A stretch of DNA of 64,000 nucleotides from Takifugu bimaculatus. Taxonomy: Eukaryota > Chordata > Actinopteri > Tetraodontiformes > Tetraodontidae. Where the stretch lies: assembly GCA_004026145.2 (NCBI GenBank), contig CP034975.1:4772267-4836266 (forward strand). Direction: 5' to 3'. The notes under the pieces were generated by a model. That model had not been told where the DNA came from. It worked only from the letters and a program-made list of their open reading frames with translations, and ran no database searches. The position numbers and the translations under genes are program-made. Positions 51,892 to 64,000 of the stretch are shown here, one piece after another; position 1 is the stretch's first letter, and every line of letters begins with the position of its first letter.

Positions 51892-53377
51892 TATCTTGCT
51901 TTCTGTAATTACAGGTTTTTAAACTAGTTACTGTGGCAATGTGGTATTTCAATGTGCATTACTGTGTGTATTGAAAAGAAGATGGACTTGTTCTGATTGT
52001 TCTTTTCAGAAAGAACCCAGCAACACAGTACAATGCAAACCCAGGCAAGAAACCCCTCCCGATAGCTTTCAGGACTTAGGTAGGCAAATTTTGTAAAGTC
52101 ATTTTAAAGTAATATTTGTCTCCTCCAGATGTCTTATTGAATAACCCTAAATCTAAACCTTGCTCCAGTTCTGCTGCTAAAGCGAGATGGAAAGCTCCTG
52201 CTGCCAGTAGGCGGCTGAGCAGGCCTGATGGCGGGATAAAATTAATCAAAGTGAAATGAGACTGTAATTACACCGATATACATGTTCAAATGCCACGACT
52301 CAAAAATCCTTCTTTCTCAGGCGGCACTGGTCAGAGTTTCACTGTGACAGAGGTTTACTCTCATGTTCCATGACAAACTGCTGGTGTCCCCCGTCTATGT
52401 GTCTCGGTATGTGCGTCCACTTCCTCCACCACTTTTGTCAGGATTATGGAGTTGTAACGCAGCAGTTTTTTACACACACCGCCTGGATGACTTAGACCTC
52501 CCTGTCTTCTATCGGCACAGAGGAGATAAATCAGAGCTTGTTGGGCTCTTGCTCAGGCACTAACCGGGCTGCTTATTCTAATTTTTAATATATTTATTCA
52601 GGCAGTTATTCTAATTTAAGCCCCTTGTCCTGTGGATAAACAGTCATTCATGGTTTTTTAGACATACTTGTCCAGGTTGACCCACACCCTCAGTGGTGCT
52701 GCTGACAGTGATAAAAGGGGTGTCGACTGCATTTATCTATAAATCACATGGGGCAGATGTGTTTTCTCAAACAGAGATGGAAACAGAAATAATTCTAACA
52801 GTAAGCAGAGAATACGGATGAAAATGTCTGTTTGATTACAATTCTTGCCACGTTATCAGCACATTTGTTCAAAATAAATTCACAAGAACAATAAATCAAC
52901 AGGGCTATTATTAATCATGCCTGTCCCGGTTTCTCCAGCAGTGCCTGTCTGCAGCGTTCTGATGCCTATTTACCATTAAAGTCAGATTAAACAGCAAGAG
53001 AAAAATAGCAATTTTTTTTAATTATTTTATTGGACTGAAGGTGACACTGGTAATGTAACATTGAGTCGGGCCATCCATATAAAGCAGTACGCTGGAAAAG
53101 TAATAGTGCTATGGCCAAGCTTCACAGGACATTCGTTAAAGTGGCTTGACAGCATATCTCCCAATCTTTTGGGGAGCAGTGTGCATCAGGAACTCAGGAC
53201 AGGACTCAGGTTAGAACCCTGCTCAAATATTGAACAGGATGTAGCATCAGTGGCTGTGAATACCACAATGTGTTTTATTTTTCTTATATGCCAAAATATA
53301 GTTTGGATCATAAAGGATCTCTAAAGGTAGGCGTATATGTTGGATTTCTGTTTATATGTTTCTATTCTCAACATGCT
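51222..53377. other. No gene assigned
   Basis: A/T-rich DNA with one ATC repeat. No exon or RNA gene supported beyond the tRNA copy just to the left. Confidence 0.55.
51848..51891. repeat. (ATC)n trinucleotide repeat
   Basis: About 14 ATC units. A shorter (ATC)n tract with a CGT interruption lies at 49518-49543. Confidence 0.95.
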
Positions 53378-53622
<245 letters not shown>

Positions 53623-54043
53623 CTTTGTACCATTGTTCGTCTTTATTTGCATTAGTGGCTTAAGGAGAGGCGCTGCCACTGTGCCACACTAACTTTAACT
53701 ACTGTATTTCACATGATTAATTGCCTCTTGGTCATAAAAACACGTCTGCTCTGGCTTAGTAGGTGTCAGCGTGAAGCAGCTTTAATTGGGATGCTTCTGA
53801 CCTGACGTTGGCCAGTGGTGTGCAGTGATGCATGGAAAATATCCGGAGCTTCCTTTTTTAAGGAAACTGTGACTGTGACACGCAATACCAACATTACAAA
53901 AGGTGCATTTTACAAACCGATGATGGCAGCAAAGCCGCTCGCAAGTCTGCTCAAGCCATCAGAAAATTAATGAGGGGACCTGTGGCTGCAAACAATGACT
54001 GGCAGAGATTTACATTCATTAGATAAAACCTCAAAACCTAATG

Positions 54044-54094
54044 GAATAGAATAGAATAGAATAGAATAGAATAGAATAGAATAGAATAGAATAG
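54044..54094. repeat. (GAATA)n pentanucleotide repeat
   Basis: About ten GAATA units, 115 bp before the (AC)31 tract. Confidence 0.95.
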
Positions 54095-54206
54095 AGCAGA
54101 ACAGTCTTTATTGCCATAATGCCAGGGGGGTAGGAAATTCACGGTAAATCTGAACCACAGAGACACCATACATCACACAAAAAAAGTTTAAAATGACAAA
54201 AAAAAT

Positions 54207-54208
<2 letters not shown>

Positions 54209-54270
<62 letters not shown>
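54209..54270. repeat. (AC)31 microsatellite
   Basis: Uninterrupted AC dinucleotides, preceded by A-rich DNA. Confidence 0.98.
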
Positions 54271-54275
<5 letters not shown>

Positions 54276-57200
54276 TATAAAATGTTTAAGTGGTTGTAAA
54301 CACAGAAGCCATTGCTGGTAAGGTGATAAAAGGAGCCAGGAGGAGATGCGATGGTCCTGCTGCTGCTGCTGCTGCACTCCAACGACCTGGTTCACACACA
54401 ACAACCAGAAATCTTTCTGTAAGTGGCTTATTCATCTTCCTATTCTTCTTTGAAAGGTGAAATCAATGAGACACAATGTCTTTATTGTTTCTATTCTATA
54501 AAATAGCCAGCGAAACAAAAGCAAATGATTGTTCCAGATATTAGCAGAAGCCTGAAAATTGACACGTAAGTGTGTTTGATTGAATGTGCTCAACTGTTTC
54601 TCGTCAAGCGTGATCAATCAGGACCATCGGTATCAGGACATGTAGCAGGTATTTTCAGCTACTTTTTCCCTGCAAAGTTTTGTCATAATTTGATGTTCAG
54701 CTGGATTTTGATGTCCAGCTGGATCTTTAATCTATTTTTTGGAATTAATACATGTGAAGGGTCAGGTTGAGCTTTGGAGGGTCCACGGTGCTGTTCACGT
54801 GCAGCAAACGGATGTTGGAACTCCATAGTCCTCGGTGATAGTGATTGTTTTCTGTCTTTGCAGCAGCTGTCAAGGTGACCTTTTTTGCCAGACAGCAGTG
54901 AATAAAGGTCAACGCAAACTGGCTCCTCCTTTTTCACACTACAGAGCCAGATTTTGATTCTGCCTTTGTAAGTGCAAATGAATGTGCAGACCCTCATGAA
55001 AAAAAATATTCTATTCAATGTCTCACCTCAGCATTTCAGCTTTGTTCACCTGTTTGTGTCTTGGCTGCTGTCACTAAGGGGGAAAAACTCAACCTTATGA
55101 GAAATGCGCTTATTTGTATTTTGTTGCAGAGCTGCGCAGACTGATAGAAATAATTATATCAAGGTTGTTCTGAATAGCCAAATGAACTTGAGAAGAGGCA
55201 TTTGACACTATAGTGAATATGCATCAATTGAAAATCTGATTTTGGACTGAAAGTTGCCGAAATTGCTTCAAGTGTCCTCTGCAGGTGAAGTTTTTGTGTG
55301 CGGGGATCATCCTGATGTTGACAGATATTCAGATGCCGGAATTGGTTGACATTTGCATCCCTGTGTGAATCTGCTTTGAACTGAAGCCAGAAGGATACAC
55401 GGTTGGTCCACAAAGCTATTCATAAATGGCTTTGTTTTAAACATAATCCCTCTTTTGGGATGGTTCCAAAAGTTCAAGCGGGAATTTAAAGAGAAACAGA
55501 AGTAGACAGGGCGGAAGTTGAGGAATAATTTTGGTGCGTTGTTAAAAAATACTCCAAAACTACAAGTGCTGAGGAATTTTTTTTGGGCTGGATATTTTAT
55601 TTTATTTATTTATTTATTTTAAAGCCAGTTCATTAATGGCTTCAGTCTTTATTCAGCTTGAAGCATTCTTGACCGCATTCCTTTTCTCTCATCATGTAAG
55701 TTTTTGAATATTTTTGAATATTTTTTGTGTATTCCAACACAAGCAGCCTTGTAAATGAAATTCTGTCATTTCGCCATTGTATTATATATTTCGATGATTT
55801 GCAGACAAAGTAAAAAGCCACTTAACCTTTGGAGGCATTAGCAATTATGTGAACAAAATGTTTTTGGAGCTAGTCATTTAATAACTTGTATGTTATGCAA
55901 GAGTTTTAATGTAGTTCTTAGTAAATGCACTTATGATGCCTTTGTAGTGGTGGAATTTGTATCCCATCATTATGACACACTCTGGTGAGACCGTAAAACT
56001 GGAGATGCAAAATCTATAGCATTTGACGAGCAATACCCTCTGCACTCTCATATGTCTGAGAGATCTTTCTCTTTCCCACAGCCAGAGCCTGAGATGAGCA
56101 CAGTCCCAATAAGCATCAGCCCTGGAGTCAATCACTCTTTATCATCCCAGGCCATCCTCCCCCTTTCCTCCAAGTCCCTCGCACACACCTAAAGACCTAG
56201 ATCTGCACCGAAGAGGAAGAAGGACAAGCCGAGAGGAAATAATGATGTTTATGATGAGTCCCAATGTTGACTCAACTCAAGCCACTAAATCCCTCAGTGT
56301 GGTAGCCATAAGCTGCAGAAGGGCCTTTAGTGGCTGGAGAAGCTCCTATATGGGGCTGTGGTGGCCACCGCTGAACCCTGCACATTTTTCTCCTTCACTT
56401 TCCTTTAAATTTCTATTCAATGATTGCTGTTCTTGTGTTTGCTGACACAATACTTGTGAAGGACAGCCATGCCCGTCACCACGTCCCTGCAACATTCGCC
56501 ATAAATGTCACAAAAAGCAGCCACTTGTATAATTTTGATATCATCATGAGCAGCAGATCGATGTTTTAGGACCCCCCCCCCCCAAAAAAAAAGAAATAAA
56601 AAGAAAATAAAAGGATGCAGTGAAAGCCTGACATTAAAATGAAAAACTGCACAGAACTAAGTGCATGGAAATATCAGCTTTTAGTTGGGAGGGAAAAGTG
56701 AAGTGCAGATAGAGACACATTAAATATGCAGTGTGTAATAACACACCCACCCATATAGTTGTGTCTCTGGCCCTGTGCCTCATTCAGTACGATAAATCTG
56801 TTGTTAACGTGTTGTTGCCTCGCACAGTTGGCAGAGGAGGACTGTAACTCAGGATCTGTGGGCATTTTTGATGAGAATTGCTCCTGTCTGCACCGTGTGC
56901 CAAATCAACAGCTGTGACAATGATGTGGGTCTCAACAGGTAAAACTCCGATTTACCCGCAAGGCTCGGACCTTCAAAATTCTATTAGCTGCCAGATTTGC
57001 ATCATTTCATGTCACACTCCTCGACATGCAGCCTTTAATGCTGTGGTTCATGCCTTGACATTGCTGTTAATTTGAACTTACAATGCGAGGACCGCAAATT
57101 CTCTAAATCAATACGAAGGGGAGTGTTTTCAGTGAGATGGAGGCAACAGCCTTGCTTTAAGCGCCCCACATATTGTCATCTTTAATTACAGTGACAGGAG

Positions 57201-59310
57201 TATCATACGTGAGGAATAACCTTGAGAGAAAAAAAATGGCTCCGGGCCACAGCATTAAAATGGGAGCAAACGAAAACTGGATGGGACGGCCGCATTATCT
57301 CCAGGGACTGAGCCGGGGACAGCTGACAGACAACAGCGGCTGTCAGCCTATAAGCCAGAAACTCTCCAGACCTCTTGGTTTTAAGAGCTTAGTGGCTATT
57401 TTCCATCATGGGGTTGCTCAGTTGTCCATAATATGGCTGCATTGAGGCTGGAAGGCTGCGCTGCTGTGGAGGGTTTGCCTTGAGTTTAGCCGGACGACAA
57501 AGTGGCAGAGTCAACACACTGATCCTCATTTCCATATTTCACCTGGGTGTTAAGCCCGGTATTAGTGTGGCCTACAAAGGCGGCAGAGCGGGAAAACAAA
57601 CAAACAAAATGGCACGATGCACAACACAGGTTAAAAAGCAGAGAAAATACCTATAAATTCCAATTTAGTCAAAACAAAAGCAGCAGCTCTTTCAGACTGG
57701 AAATCATGGCATGATCGGAGTGGCTGGGGGCTTAGAGTAGGGTTTGTTTTTATTGAAAAATAAATGATCCCAAGCCTCTCTCTGTTTCCTGACATTATTT
57801 AGATGAGTTCTGCGCTGCAGCGTGAGCTGTGTTTACTGACCAAAGCTGCAGTGTGAAATCCAGAATAATTGCTCTCCTCAAACCCTTCTGGCACACCCCG
57901 GCACATTGTGATGGTGGGTTCTCTTCATGCAGAAAGCCTTAACGAGAAAGAGCAGTCTTTAAAAATAAAGAAAGAAATAAAAATTCATTTCCCTCATCTG
58001 AATTGAAAATTAAAAACAGTACAGCCTTGTTGCTGTAGAATAACGACTTCATGGCCTGCATAAAAAATCAGCAACCGAATGCAAATGGGCGTGCTTCACC
58101 CGCGACATCCAGATGGATCCCTAATGTACATGCAGCAGCATAAGCAGGGGGTCAACATGGCAAATGGGCAACACAAACAGATGTGACAGACCACAGTGGT
58201 GCTCTGCGCCTGCAGGAGATGACACGAGGAGAGGGGTCCTCTGTGTGAGGTTTCAGCCCAGGCAGCGCTGCTAACAAGCAGATAACAGAGGCGGCACGAT
58301 GGTAAAGCTCAGCGCTTTGCAGAGGGACAAGCGGGTTGCAGGGCGGCATCATTGCCATTGAAAGCTGCACAGCCCTTTCAAGTATGCGTGTTCACGCACA
58401 AATCTCCAAAGCAGCCATGTTTCCCTCGGCTGGCGTGTCACTCTCGAATTGTTTCATGTTCCTTAGAGCGACTAAATAAAACCAAAAGGCGCACAAATCC
58501 TCCCGGGACAGAGCGCCAGAGAAACTACTCCTTGGATACTTTGTAGCTGCGGCTGTGTCTAATACTTTCTAGTCTTTCTGGATTCTTCAAAATAGCATTT
58601 TCTGTTTGAAACTGACTCTTAAACTGAGAGGCGCTCTAACGAGGGATGGAAGCATCTCTCAAGGATTTACTGCCATCTGTTGGTACTGAGTCAAACTGAT
58701 TGTCAATCAATGATGATCCCGTTGCAGCCGTGCTGTGGAGACTGCTGCAAGACCACATTTACAGCGTAACAGCCAGAGAATGATGCCAGTTTTCACAGTA
58801 GATGTTGCTTTCGGTTTAAATTGCTGCTCTGCTGGTTTTAGGCTACATGTAAAGATTCTGCAAAGCTGTCTGACATCATGGTAAATGACCCTTAAAACTC
58901 CCAACCTGTTCATAGGGGAGGCATTTAAATTTGAAGTCCGCGTTTTATAGGCTTTGCCAAAATGACTTGTCATAACGACCACGCACGGCCTTCCACTCTC
59001 ACAACATCGCGAATCCCCATCTTAACGCTCGTTTTTGCATGCTTGGCTGAGCCATAATTACCATTTAAAGTGGGCTCGAGGTGAGATGAATGAAATGTTT
59101 GTTTGCAACTCAGGTCACACCTGCTAGGCGGCCGTTTTATGATTGCTTGATTAGGCGAGTCTCGACATCGACCCGATGGAAAATATGCGGGAGTGCAGGT
59201 GGATGTACTCGCATCTCCAAAACTTACTGCAATAATGAGCCAGTGTGACAGATTAGCTGTATTTTTATGACTGCTGTGTATGATCCATATAAGAAAGAAT
59301 GTCTCCAAGG
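54271..59310. other. No gene assigned; region downstream of bzw1
   Basis: Gene-poor DNA with a (TTTA)n tract at 55595-55620 and a C12 run followed by A9 at 56572-56592. Part of the right end could belong to longer bzw1 3' UTR forms. No other exon is supported. Confidence 0.5.
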
Positions 59311-59338
59311 CAACGGTGATTAAAAGCAGTAATTTCCA

Positions 59339-59344
59339 TTTATT
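59339..59344 (-). terminator. bzw1: bzw1 poly(A) signal AATAAA
   Basis: First canonical AATAAA on the minus strand after the stop codon at 59633 (TTTATT on the plus strand). It gives a 3' UTR of about 300 nt if cleavage falls 10-30 nt later, near 59,310-59,330. Mammalian BZW1 has long 3' UTR forms, so a more distal site further left is possible. Confidence 0.6.
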
Positions 59345-59632
59345 CAAGAAACAGTCAAATGGTGCAATGATTCACAAGATTGACACATTGTACCATTTTT
59401 TCTACTCTTGAGAAACCAAACCCTGAAAAAATAGTTTAACTGGCTTCTTATAAAGCATGAAAGAACTACAAGTACTGATTCAAAGAGAAATCATTGGTAA
59501 GATAAAAGCAATTTTAAAGCCCTTAACTAGAAGAAAAGGACAAATCCTCCCTTCTGGACAGACTTACATTAACAAATCTTTACTGTAATATTGTAAAAAT
59601 ACAAATCCAGATGTAGTTGCGCCTCCAGGTCC

Positions 59633-62600
59633 TTACTCTGCTTCCTCCTCCTCCTGCTCCTGTTCCTCCTCCTCCTCCTCGGACTCTGCAACAACAGGTG
59701 GAACAGATGCTCAGTACACACGAGGGGAAGCTGGCAATGTTTCTGCCTTTCACAGACGCACGCTTCGCGCACAAAAACACGTTTCGCAGCGCTTACCTTC
59801 CTCTGCATTCTTGAGCCATTCGACAAAGGACTTCATCTGCACCAGGAAGATGCTCTTTCCTTTGGGCACATGGGCCTCGTTGTACCACTTCAAAATTGAC
59901 TCTTCGTTCAGGACGTCAGCTTAACAAAACGACAAAGTAGAAGCAAACGAACACAGTCAACACCTGTCATGACACTACCACAGGAAAGGCACGAAAGGGA
60001 AGGCACCTAGGAAGCACATAAAATTAACCTTTGTAGAGGAGAACTACAATTTTCTGGAAGGCCTTCATGAAGTGGATGTTGTCATAGCAGTACTCCTGAA
60101 TTTTCAGCAGCAGCGTCAGCTCAGAGATGCCCTGGGAGGTAAAGGGCTTTAACAGTGGGCTGTATTGCTGAAATGTAGATAAGAAATAATGAATTTTAGG
60201 AGAAGGCATTCAAATTCACACAAGGGGTAAGAGAGAGAAAATAATGGCATTGATAATTGCACGTTGCCAACAGAATAGATGTCACAGTGACTCTCCTTAG
60301 CTAGCTCATTGTCATGACTACCAATAGTCAAGGCACATTTGAATAAAAAGCAAAACAAAAATAATGGGAGGTGTCACCTTTAAATGTTTGATGGCTTGTT
60401 CTGTGACCAGCTCCTCCTTCTTGTTCCACTCCACACAGCTCATTACGCTGAACCAAATGAGTCCAATAATCGTCTGCTCCGAGATGTTGTTCTTCTTGAT
60501 TTCCTCACGGATGTAGGCAATGATCTGTAAGACATCCAGGTCACAGATGGAGAGCAGGTTATTGGCAGAGCAGGCAGACCACGGCCAGCATATGCTGAGG
60601 CTTATTACTTATCAAATCCTGCCACAAGGCTGAGGTGAGAAAGCCCTGGGAATAAAGACAAGGTTAGAGGAGCAAAGAACACTCGGCTTGATGTTCCAAA
60701 CATCCTGCTGCTTATTCTCTCCGGCAAACCTCACTTTCAACAGTTGTCACACTGTCTGGTGTAAATTAGCAGGCTTCATTTCTGACACAGTGCTAAGAGG
60801 GTGTTCCTTGGGTTCTCCACATTTCAAGAATTGATTGTCGTTTGCCTTCAGCCATGTTTCCAGAGATGTGACGTGTCTCCGGCGATCACAAATGTGAACA
60901 ATAAGATGAAATGCATGATACCAATAACCCGGCTTTACATCATCTCGGTGAAATCAGACCCTGAACCGCTGTTAGTCAGAAGGTGATGGCTGTGGGTTTT
61001 TTTAATGATGAGAATAAATGAAGACCCAGGGGTAAATGTAAAGAAGAGAGAGAAGCCTTACATCTTTGAGGGGCTCGCCTTGTGATATTTGCTGCTGTAG
61101 TTCCTTCTGCAGCTCTTTCCGGGCACCTATTGTCTGCTGGTTTTTCACAAAGTCTGAAAGCTCCTTGAGCCCAGCGTCCGTGAAGTACTTGGCAAAATGC
61201 TCACAACTGCGTTTATTTGCAGGGAACAACTCCTGAAAAAGCACACAGAAGCAGAAGCCAGAGGCGAAACCAGCTTTCATCAGCCGGCTTTGTTCATTCA
61301 TCTTCTCAAGCACAGGGTGCACACAATTACTTGGAATAGCATTAATATGCAAAATTAGTGAGGTTTCTTCATCAAACGATCTCAAGGGTACACGGGCTGA
61401 CAGTTGAACATCACTGCAGTTAAGCGGGGTTGGGTTTCTTTATTTGCCGTGTCATTCTCACCATGAGCCTGTTGTCCATGCCAACCTTTCTAAGACTGGC
61501 AGCAACAGAGCCGATGTCCTTCTCTGAAAGCCAGGATTTGAAGAGTTTCACTGCGAAGCATGTCGAGACACCTGAACAAATGCAACGAGGACGGGTCAGA
61601 TGCTGCCAACAGACCTGCAAGGATGAAGCTAAGCTAGAATAAGACGCTGGCACACCACGACGCCAAGGGCCACATTTAGACCGCTTTAACGAAAGTGTCT
61701 GTTCAAAAAATGCTTTTTTTGATCCAACAATTATTCCCACTGTTCTTCCTTTTACAACTAACCATGATTTTGTGTCTGTGTTATGACTTTCAGATGTATT
61801 AACTGAGAGAGTTTAACTAGCTTGTGTTAGAATGAAACCAAACAGTGTGCAGCAGGAGTGGTTAGTGGCTCTTTGGTTGCTACACTAGTGTGCTTAGATT
61901 TTCCACCTTGTACTAAAGAGGAGAAATATACTTTACTGTAAAAGAAAAAACATTTGGGGAAAAAACACAAAGGTGCACGTATGAGGCAGAGAGGGAGGTA
62001 CCTTCTTTTACGAGGTTCTCATTAAAAAGGCTGTTGAGAATGGACGCAGAGATGTTGCCATTGGCCAGCAGAATCCCTGTTAACATGGCCAGCTTGGTGC
62101 GATCAGACTCTGTGAAGCCCTTGAGAAACAGCAGCAGCTGCAGACACCAAAACATCACTCTTATTCTCGTGGGCTGAACAGAATCAAGGCACATATTTGG
62201 GCTGCAGCAGTTTAAATGCGTCGCATGGGTCGAACCTTCTTAATCTCCTCTTCAAAACCTTTCTCCAGGTACTTGTAGCGCCTGATGAGTTTGTTAAAGA
62301 CCTAAAAAAAAGGAACAGCGGACATGCTTTGAAGATTACAGAGTAATAGTCTGTCTCTGGGCAGGAATTCAGAAGCGTTCACCTGTGCGTATGCTTGCAT
62401 GGTCTCCATGTCCTCCTGCGCTTTGAAGAGACAGACTTCAGTGGAGGTCACCTCATCGGACAGGGTGCCCCCTGGGGCTGAAAGACATATAATAATAATG
62501 TCCAATCAGCTTGTGAATATGGATGCTTTTACCAAACATGAAACGATTCCAGACATTTATAAGCTCGACAATGAATTAATCACGTATAATCAATAAAGTT

Positions 62601-63352
62601 ACCATTAACTGACTGAATATGGTACACAAGCCATCACAAGTTATAGAAACATGGGGATATTAGCAATCAGCTTTCAGCCTTTCTGAATAGAAGGCACACC
62701 ACTGCAACAAAGCCAGTACAATTAACTCCTAAGATGGAAATTGATGTTTTGAAGAGCATCTGAATCCCTGGTCAACGCATCAGTGATATTCATAGATCAG
62801 AGTAATAATAGTCATCAGCATAATCTATGGCATTCTCACCTCAACCCCCAGATACGATGAATCAAATGAAATTCAATACATCGGTTATGTTAATACTTCA
62901 GATGGAATAAGTGGGTGTTTGTAATTCAAAGGGTAAAAGCCGTGTAAGACACCTGCCACCTACCCAGCATTCCACCAGCCACCAGGATGTCGAAAAGGGT
63001 TTCAGCATAGCGGCGGTAGTCAAGCTTGGCACCCGACGCATCGAGAAACTTTGCGACAGCTTCCAGATCAGTGCCAGTTTGGTTCAGACCTTGTATGATG
63101 CTGTCCTGAAACTGGCAAGGGTCAAATCTCTCCTTTTCATCTTTTGAAACACACAAACATAAGGCATATGAATTACATATGAAACAATATCTGCAATGAA
63201 ACCACACTTTAAACCTGCATCATGGAATCATGGAAGATAACTGGTTGCAATAGTGGTTCTTAGTTTATTTTTCTTTAAAGGTTCTCACCTCTTTTTCGGG
63301 TTTTAAAACGCTGGCCTGTAAGCGTTGGCTTCTGCTGCTTTTGATTACTCAT
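59633..63352 (-). CDS. bzw1: bzw1, basic leucine zipper and W2 domain protein 1 (eIF5-mimic protein 5MP2), 11 coding exons
   Basis: Cytosolic translation regulator. Family knowledge: BZW1/5MP2 resembles the C-terminal half of eIF5, binds eIF2 and eIF3 without GAP activity, and tightens start-codon choice. Coding exons read by hand, all with GT-AG introns: 63289-63352, 62964-63140, 62383-62477, 62236-62301, 62002-62137, 61462-61571, 61062-61232, 60378-60524, 60029-60167, 59797-59919, 59633-59685. They sum to 1281 nt (426 aa plus TAA) with every phase matching; human BZW1 has 419 aa. Residues 1-30 carry the conserved N-terminus (KPTLTGQRFKTRKRDEKERF), then LDYRRYAETLFDILVAGGML, LANGNISASILNSLFNENLV and IGARKELQKELQ. 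The W2/HEAT domain is at about 250-415, with VEWNKKEELV and EYCYDNIHFMKAFQKIVVL. The tail is a glutamate run with two Gln. TIGARKELQ and FNENLVKEG favour BZW1 over BZW2; the fish a/b paralogue cannot be decided. Start: first ATG after an acceptor at 63363-63364 that leaves a 10-nt 5' UTR piece (63353-63362). Donor GTTCGA after the 62236 exon is weak but the frame requires it. Confidence 0.97.
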
Positions 63353-63874
63353 AAAAGACACTCTGGAGAACAGAAAGGAAAATCAATCACAGCGGTGACA
63401 TAACTGCAACTCTATAACGAAATGTTAAAGCAACACAGAACACGGTAAGAGCAAAATAAAGAAGTAAATAAAGATTATGTACAAACTTGTTCTCATTGGC
63501 TGGATCAAAGGGGGTCGATGCATTTATTTTATGACGCGTATATTACACAATCGTAGAATTATGAAATTATATGGGCAGGGAGAGAGATAGAGATAGAGAT
63601 TAACAGGGCTAGATCGGTGTTCACTGCGTAGTACCGATGTTATACATATACATTTTGCTACTGAATGTCGATTTGACGGATACTTATAGTAGTATTAACA
63701 GTATTAATATCATAGTTCTCAAACGCACAAGGCCATTCGTAACGTCTGACTTCGCTGATTAACGATTCTGCCTTAGCTCCAGATTTCGTTATTTTTTTGA
63801 CACGATGGTCAGACGTAAGAAAACGAAGGCTTCCGATATCACCGTTGCAGATAGATAATAAACCAAAAACTCAC

Positions 63875-63960
63875 AGAAATCTTCTTGGTTGTGCAAAATC
63901 GGTCCGTGAAACAAAAAACTCACAACACTGAGATCAATGCCAGGAAGATGCGCATGCGCA
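63875..63960 (-). promoter_or_regulatory. bzw1: Probable bzw1 promoter and non-coding first exon
   Basis: The ATG exon starts at 63362 after a strong pyrimidine tract and CAG, so at least one untranslated exon must lie upstream. At 63949-63960 there is a perfect palindrome TGCGCATGCGCA, the NRF1 consensus. Beside it, on the plus strand, lies CAGGAAG (63941-63947), an ETS-type site. Together they are usual for TATA-less housekeeping promoters. Downstream on the minus strand are two good donor sites GTGAGT, at 63923-63918 and 63874-63869, so exon 1 probably begins near 63.94 kb and ends at 63924 or 63875. The exact start site and donor are inference. Confidence 0.45.
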
Positions 63961-64000
63961 TTAACGCCGAATCTTTATGGACTGCTGGATTTATGGGGGG

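Noticed and set aside
59617..59814. Plus-strand proline-rich frame opposite bzw1 exons
   Set aside because: Antisense shadow of the GAG/CAG-rich final bzw1 exon.
61002..61061. Extension of the bzw1 exon reading past 61062 to a downstream stop
   Set aside because: The frame past 61062 is intronic: a GTAAGG donor lies directly after codon 273 and the next family residues follow at 60524.

Overview
The window is nuclear DNA of a ray-finned (teleost) fish. The evidence is an intron-rich vertebrate gene with GT-AG introns, a vertebrate-type tRNA-Ser(GCT) copy, long (CA)n, (GATA)n and (GATG)n microsatellites, LINE 3' ends whose tails read as repeated GGAT/GATG (typical of fish), and PIF/Harbinger and other DNA-transposon remnants. 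There are no operons, ribosome binding sites or other bacterial features. Species cannot be told from the sequence alone.

Layout. (1) Positions 1 to about 18.7 kb are gene-poor DNA with microsatellites, one interspersed repeat carrying a GC-rich minisatellite (6.7-7.5 kb) and a 55-bp minisatellite (11.73-11.99 kb). (2) 18,766-27,352 is a recent tandem triplication of a roughly 2.5-kb unit. The units are separated by two copies of the same 477-bp 5'-truncated LINE fragment. Each unit carries a roughly 1.1-1.2-kb decayed PIF/Harbinger transposon at the same site, and in the first unit the transposon is precisely inverted. (3) 27.35 to about 59.3 kb is again gene-poor, with scattered repeats: an L2-type LINE tail at 38.1 kb, a tRNA-derived SINE candidate at 48.0 kb, a MITE with terminal inverted repeats at 48.6-48.9 kb, a tRNA-Ser(GCT) copy at 51.1 kb broken by a T7 run, and a 244-bp GATA/GATG compound microsatellite at 53.4-53.6 kb. 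(4) 59.3-63.96 kb on the minus strand holds the one gene that can be assigned with confidence: bzw1, the eIF5-mimic protein 5MP2. All 11 coding exons are present, with a poly(A) signal and a probable NRF1/ETS-type promoter at the right edge.

The bzw1 reading frame can be spliced from exon to exon without a break (1281 nt, 426 residues). Its start codon lies in a poor initiation context (T at -3, A at +4). That fits the known feedback by which eIF5 and 5MP control their own translation. The rest is best read as intergenic DNA. Almost all open reading frames outside bzw1 are chance, microsatellite or transposon frames. The points most worth a second look are the orientation flip of the Harbinger element between neighbouring units, the history of the LINE-spaced array, the bzw1 start context, and the tRNA copy with an internal Pol III stop signal.
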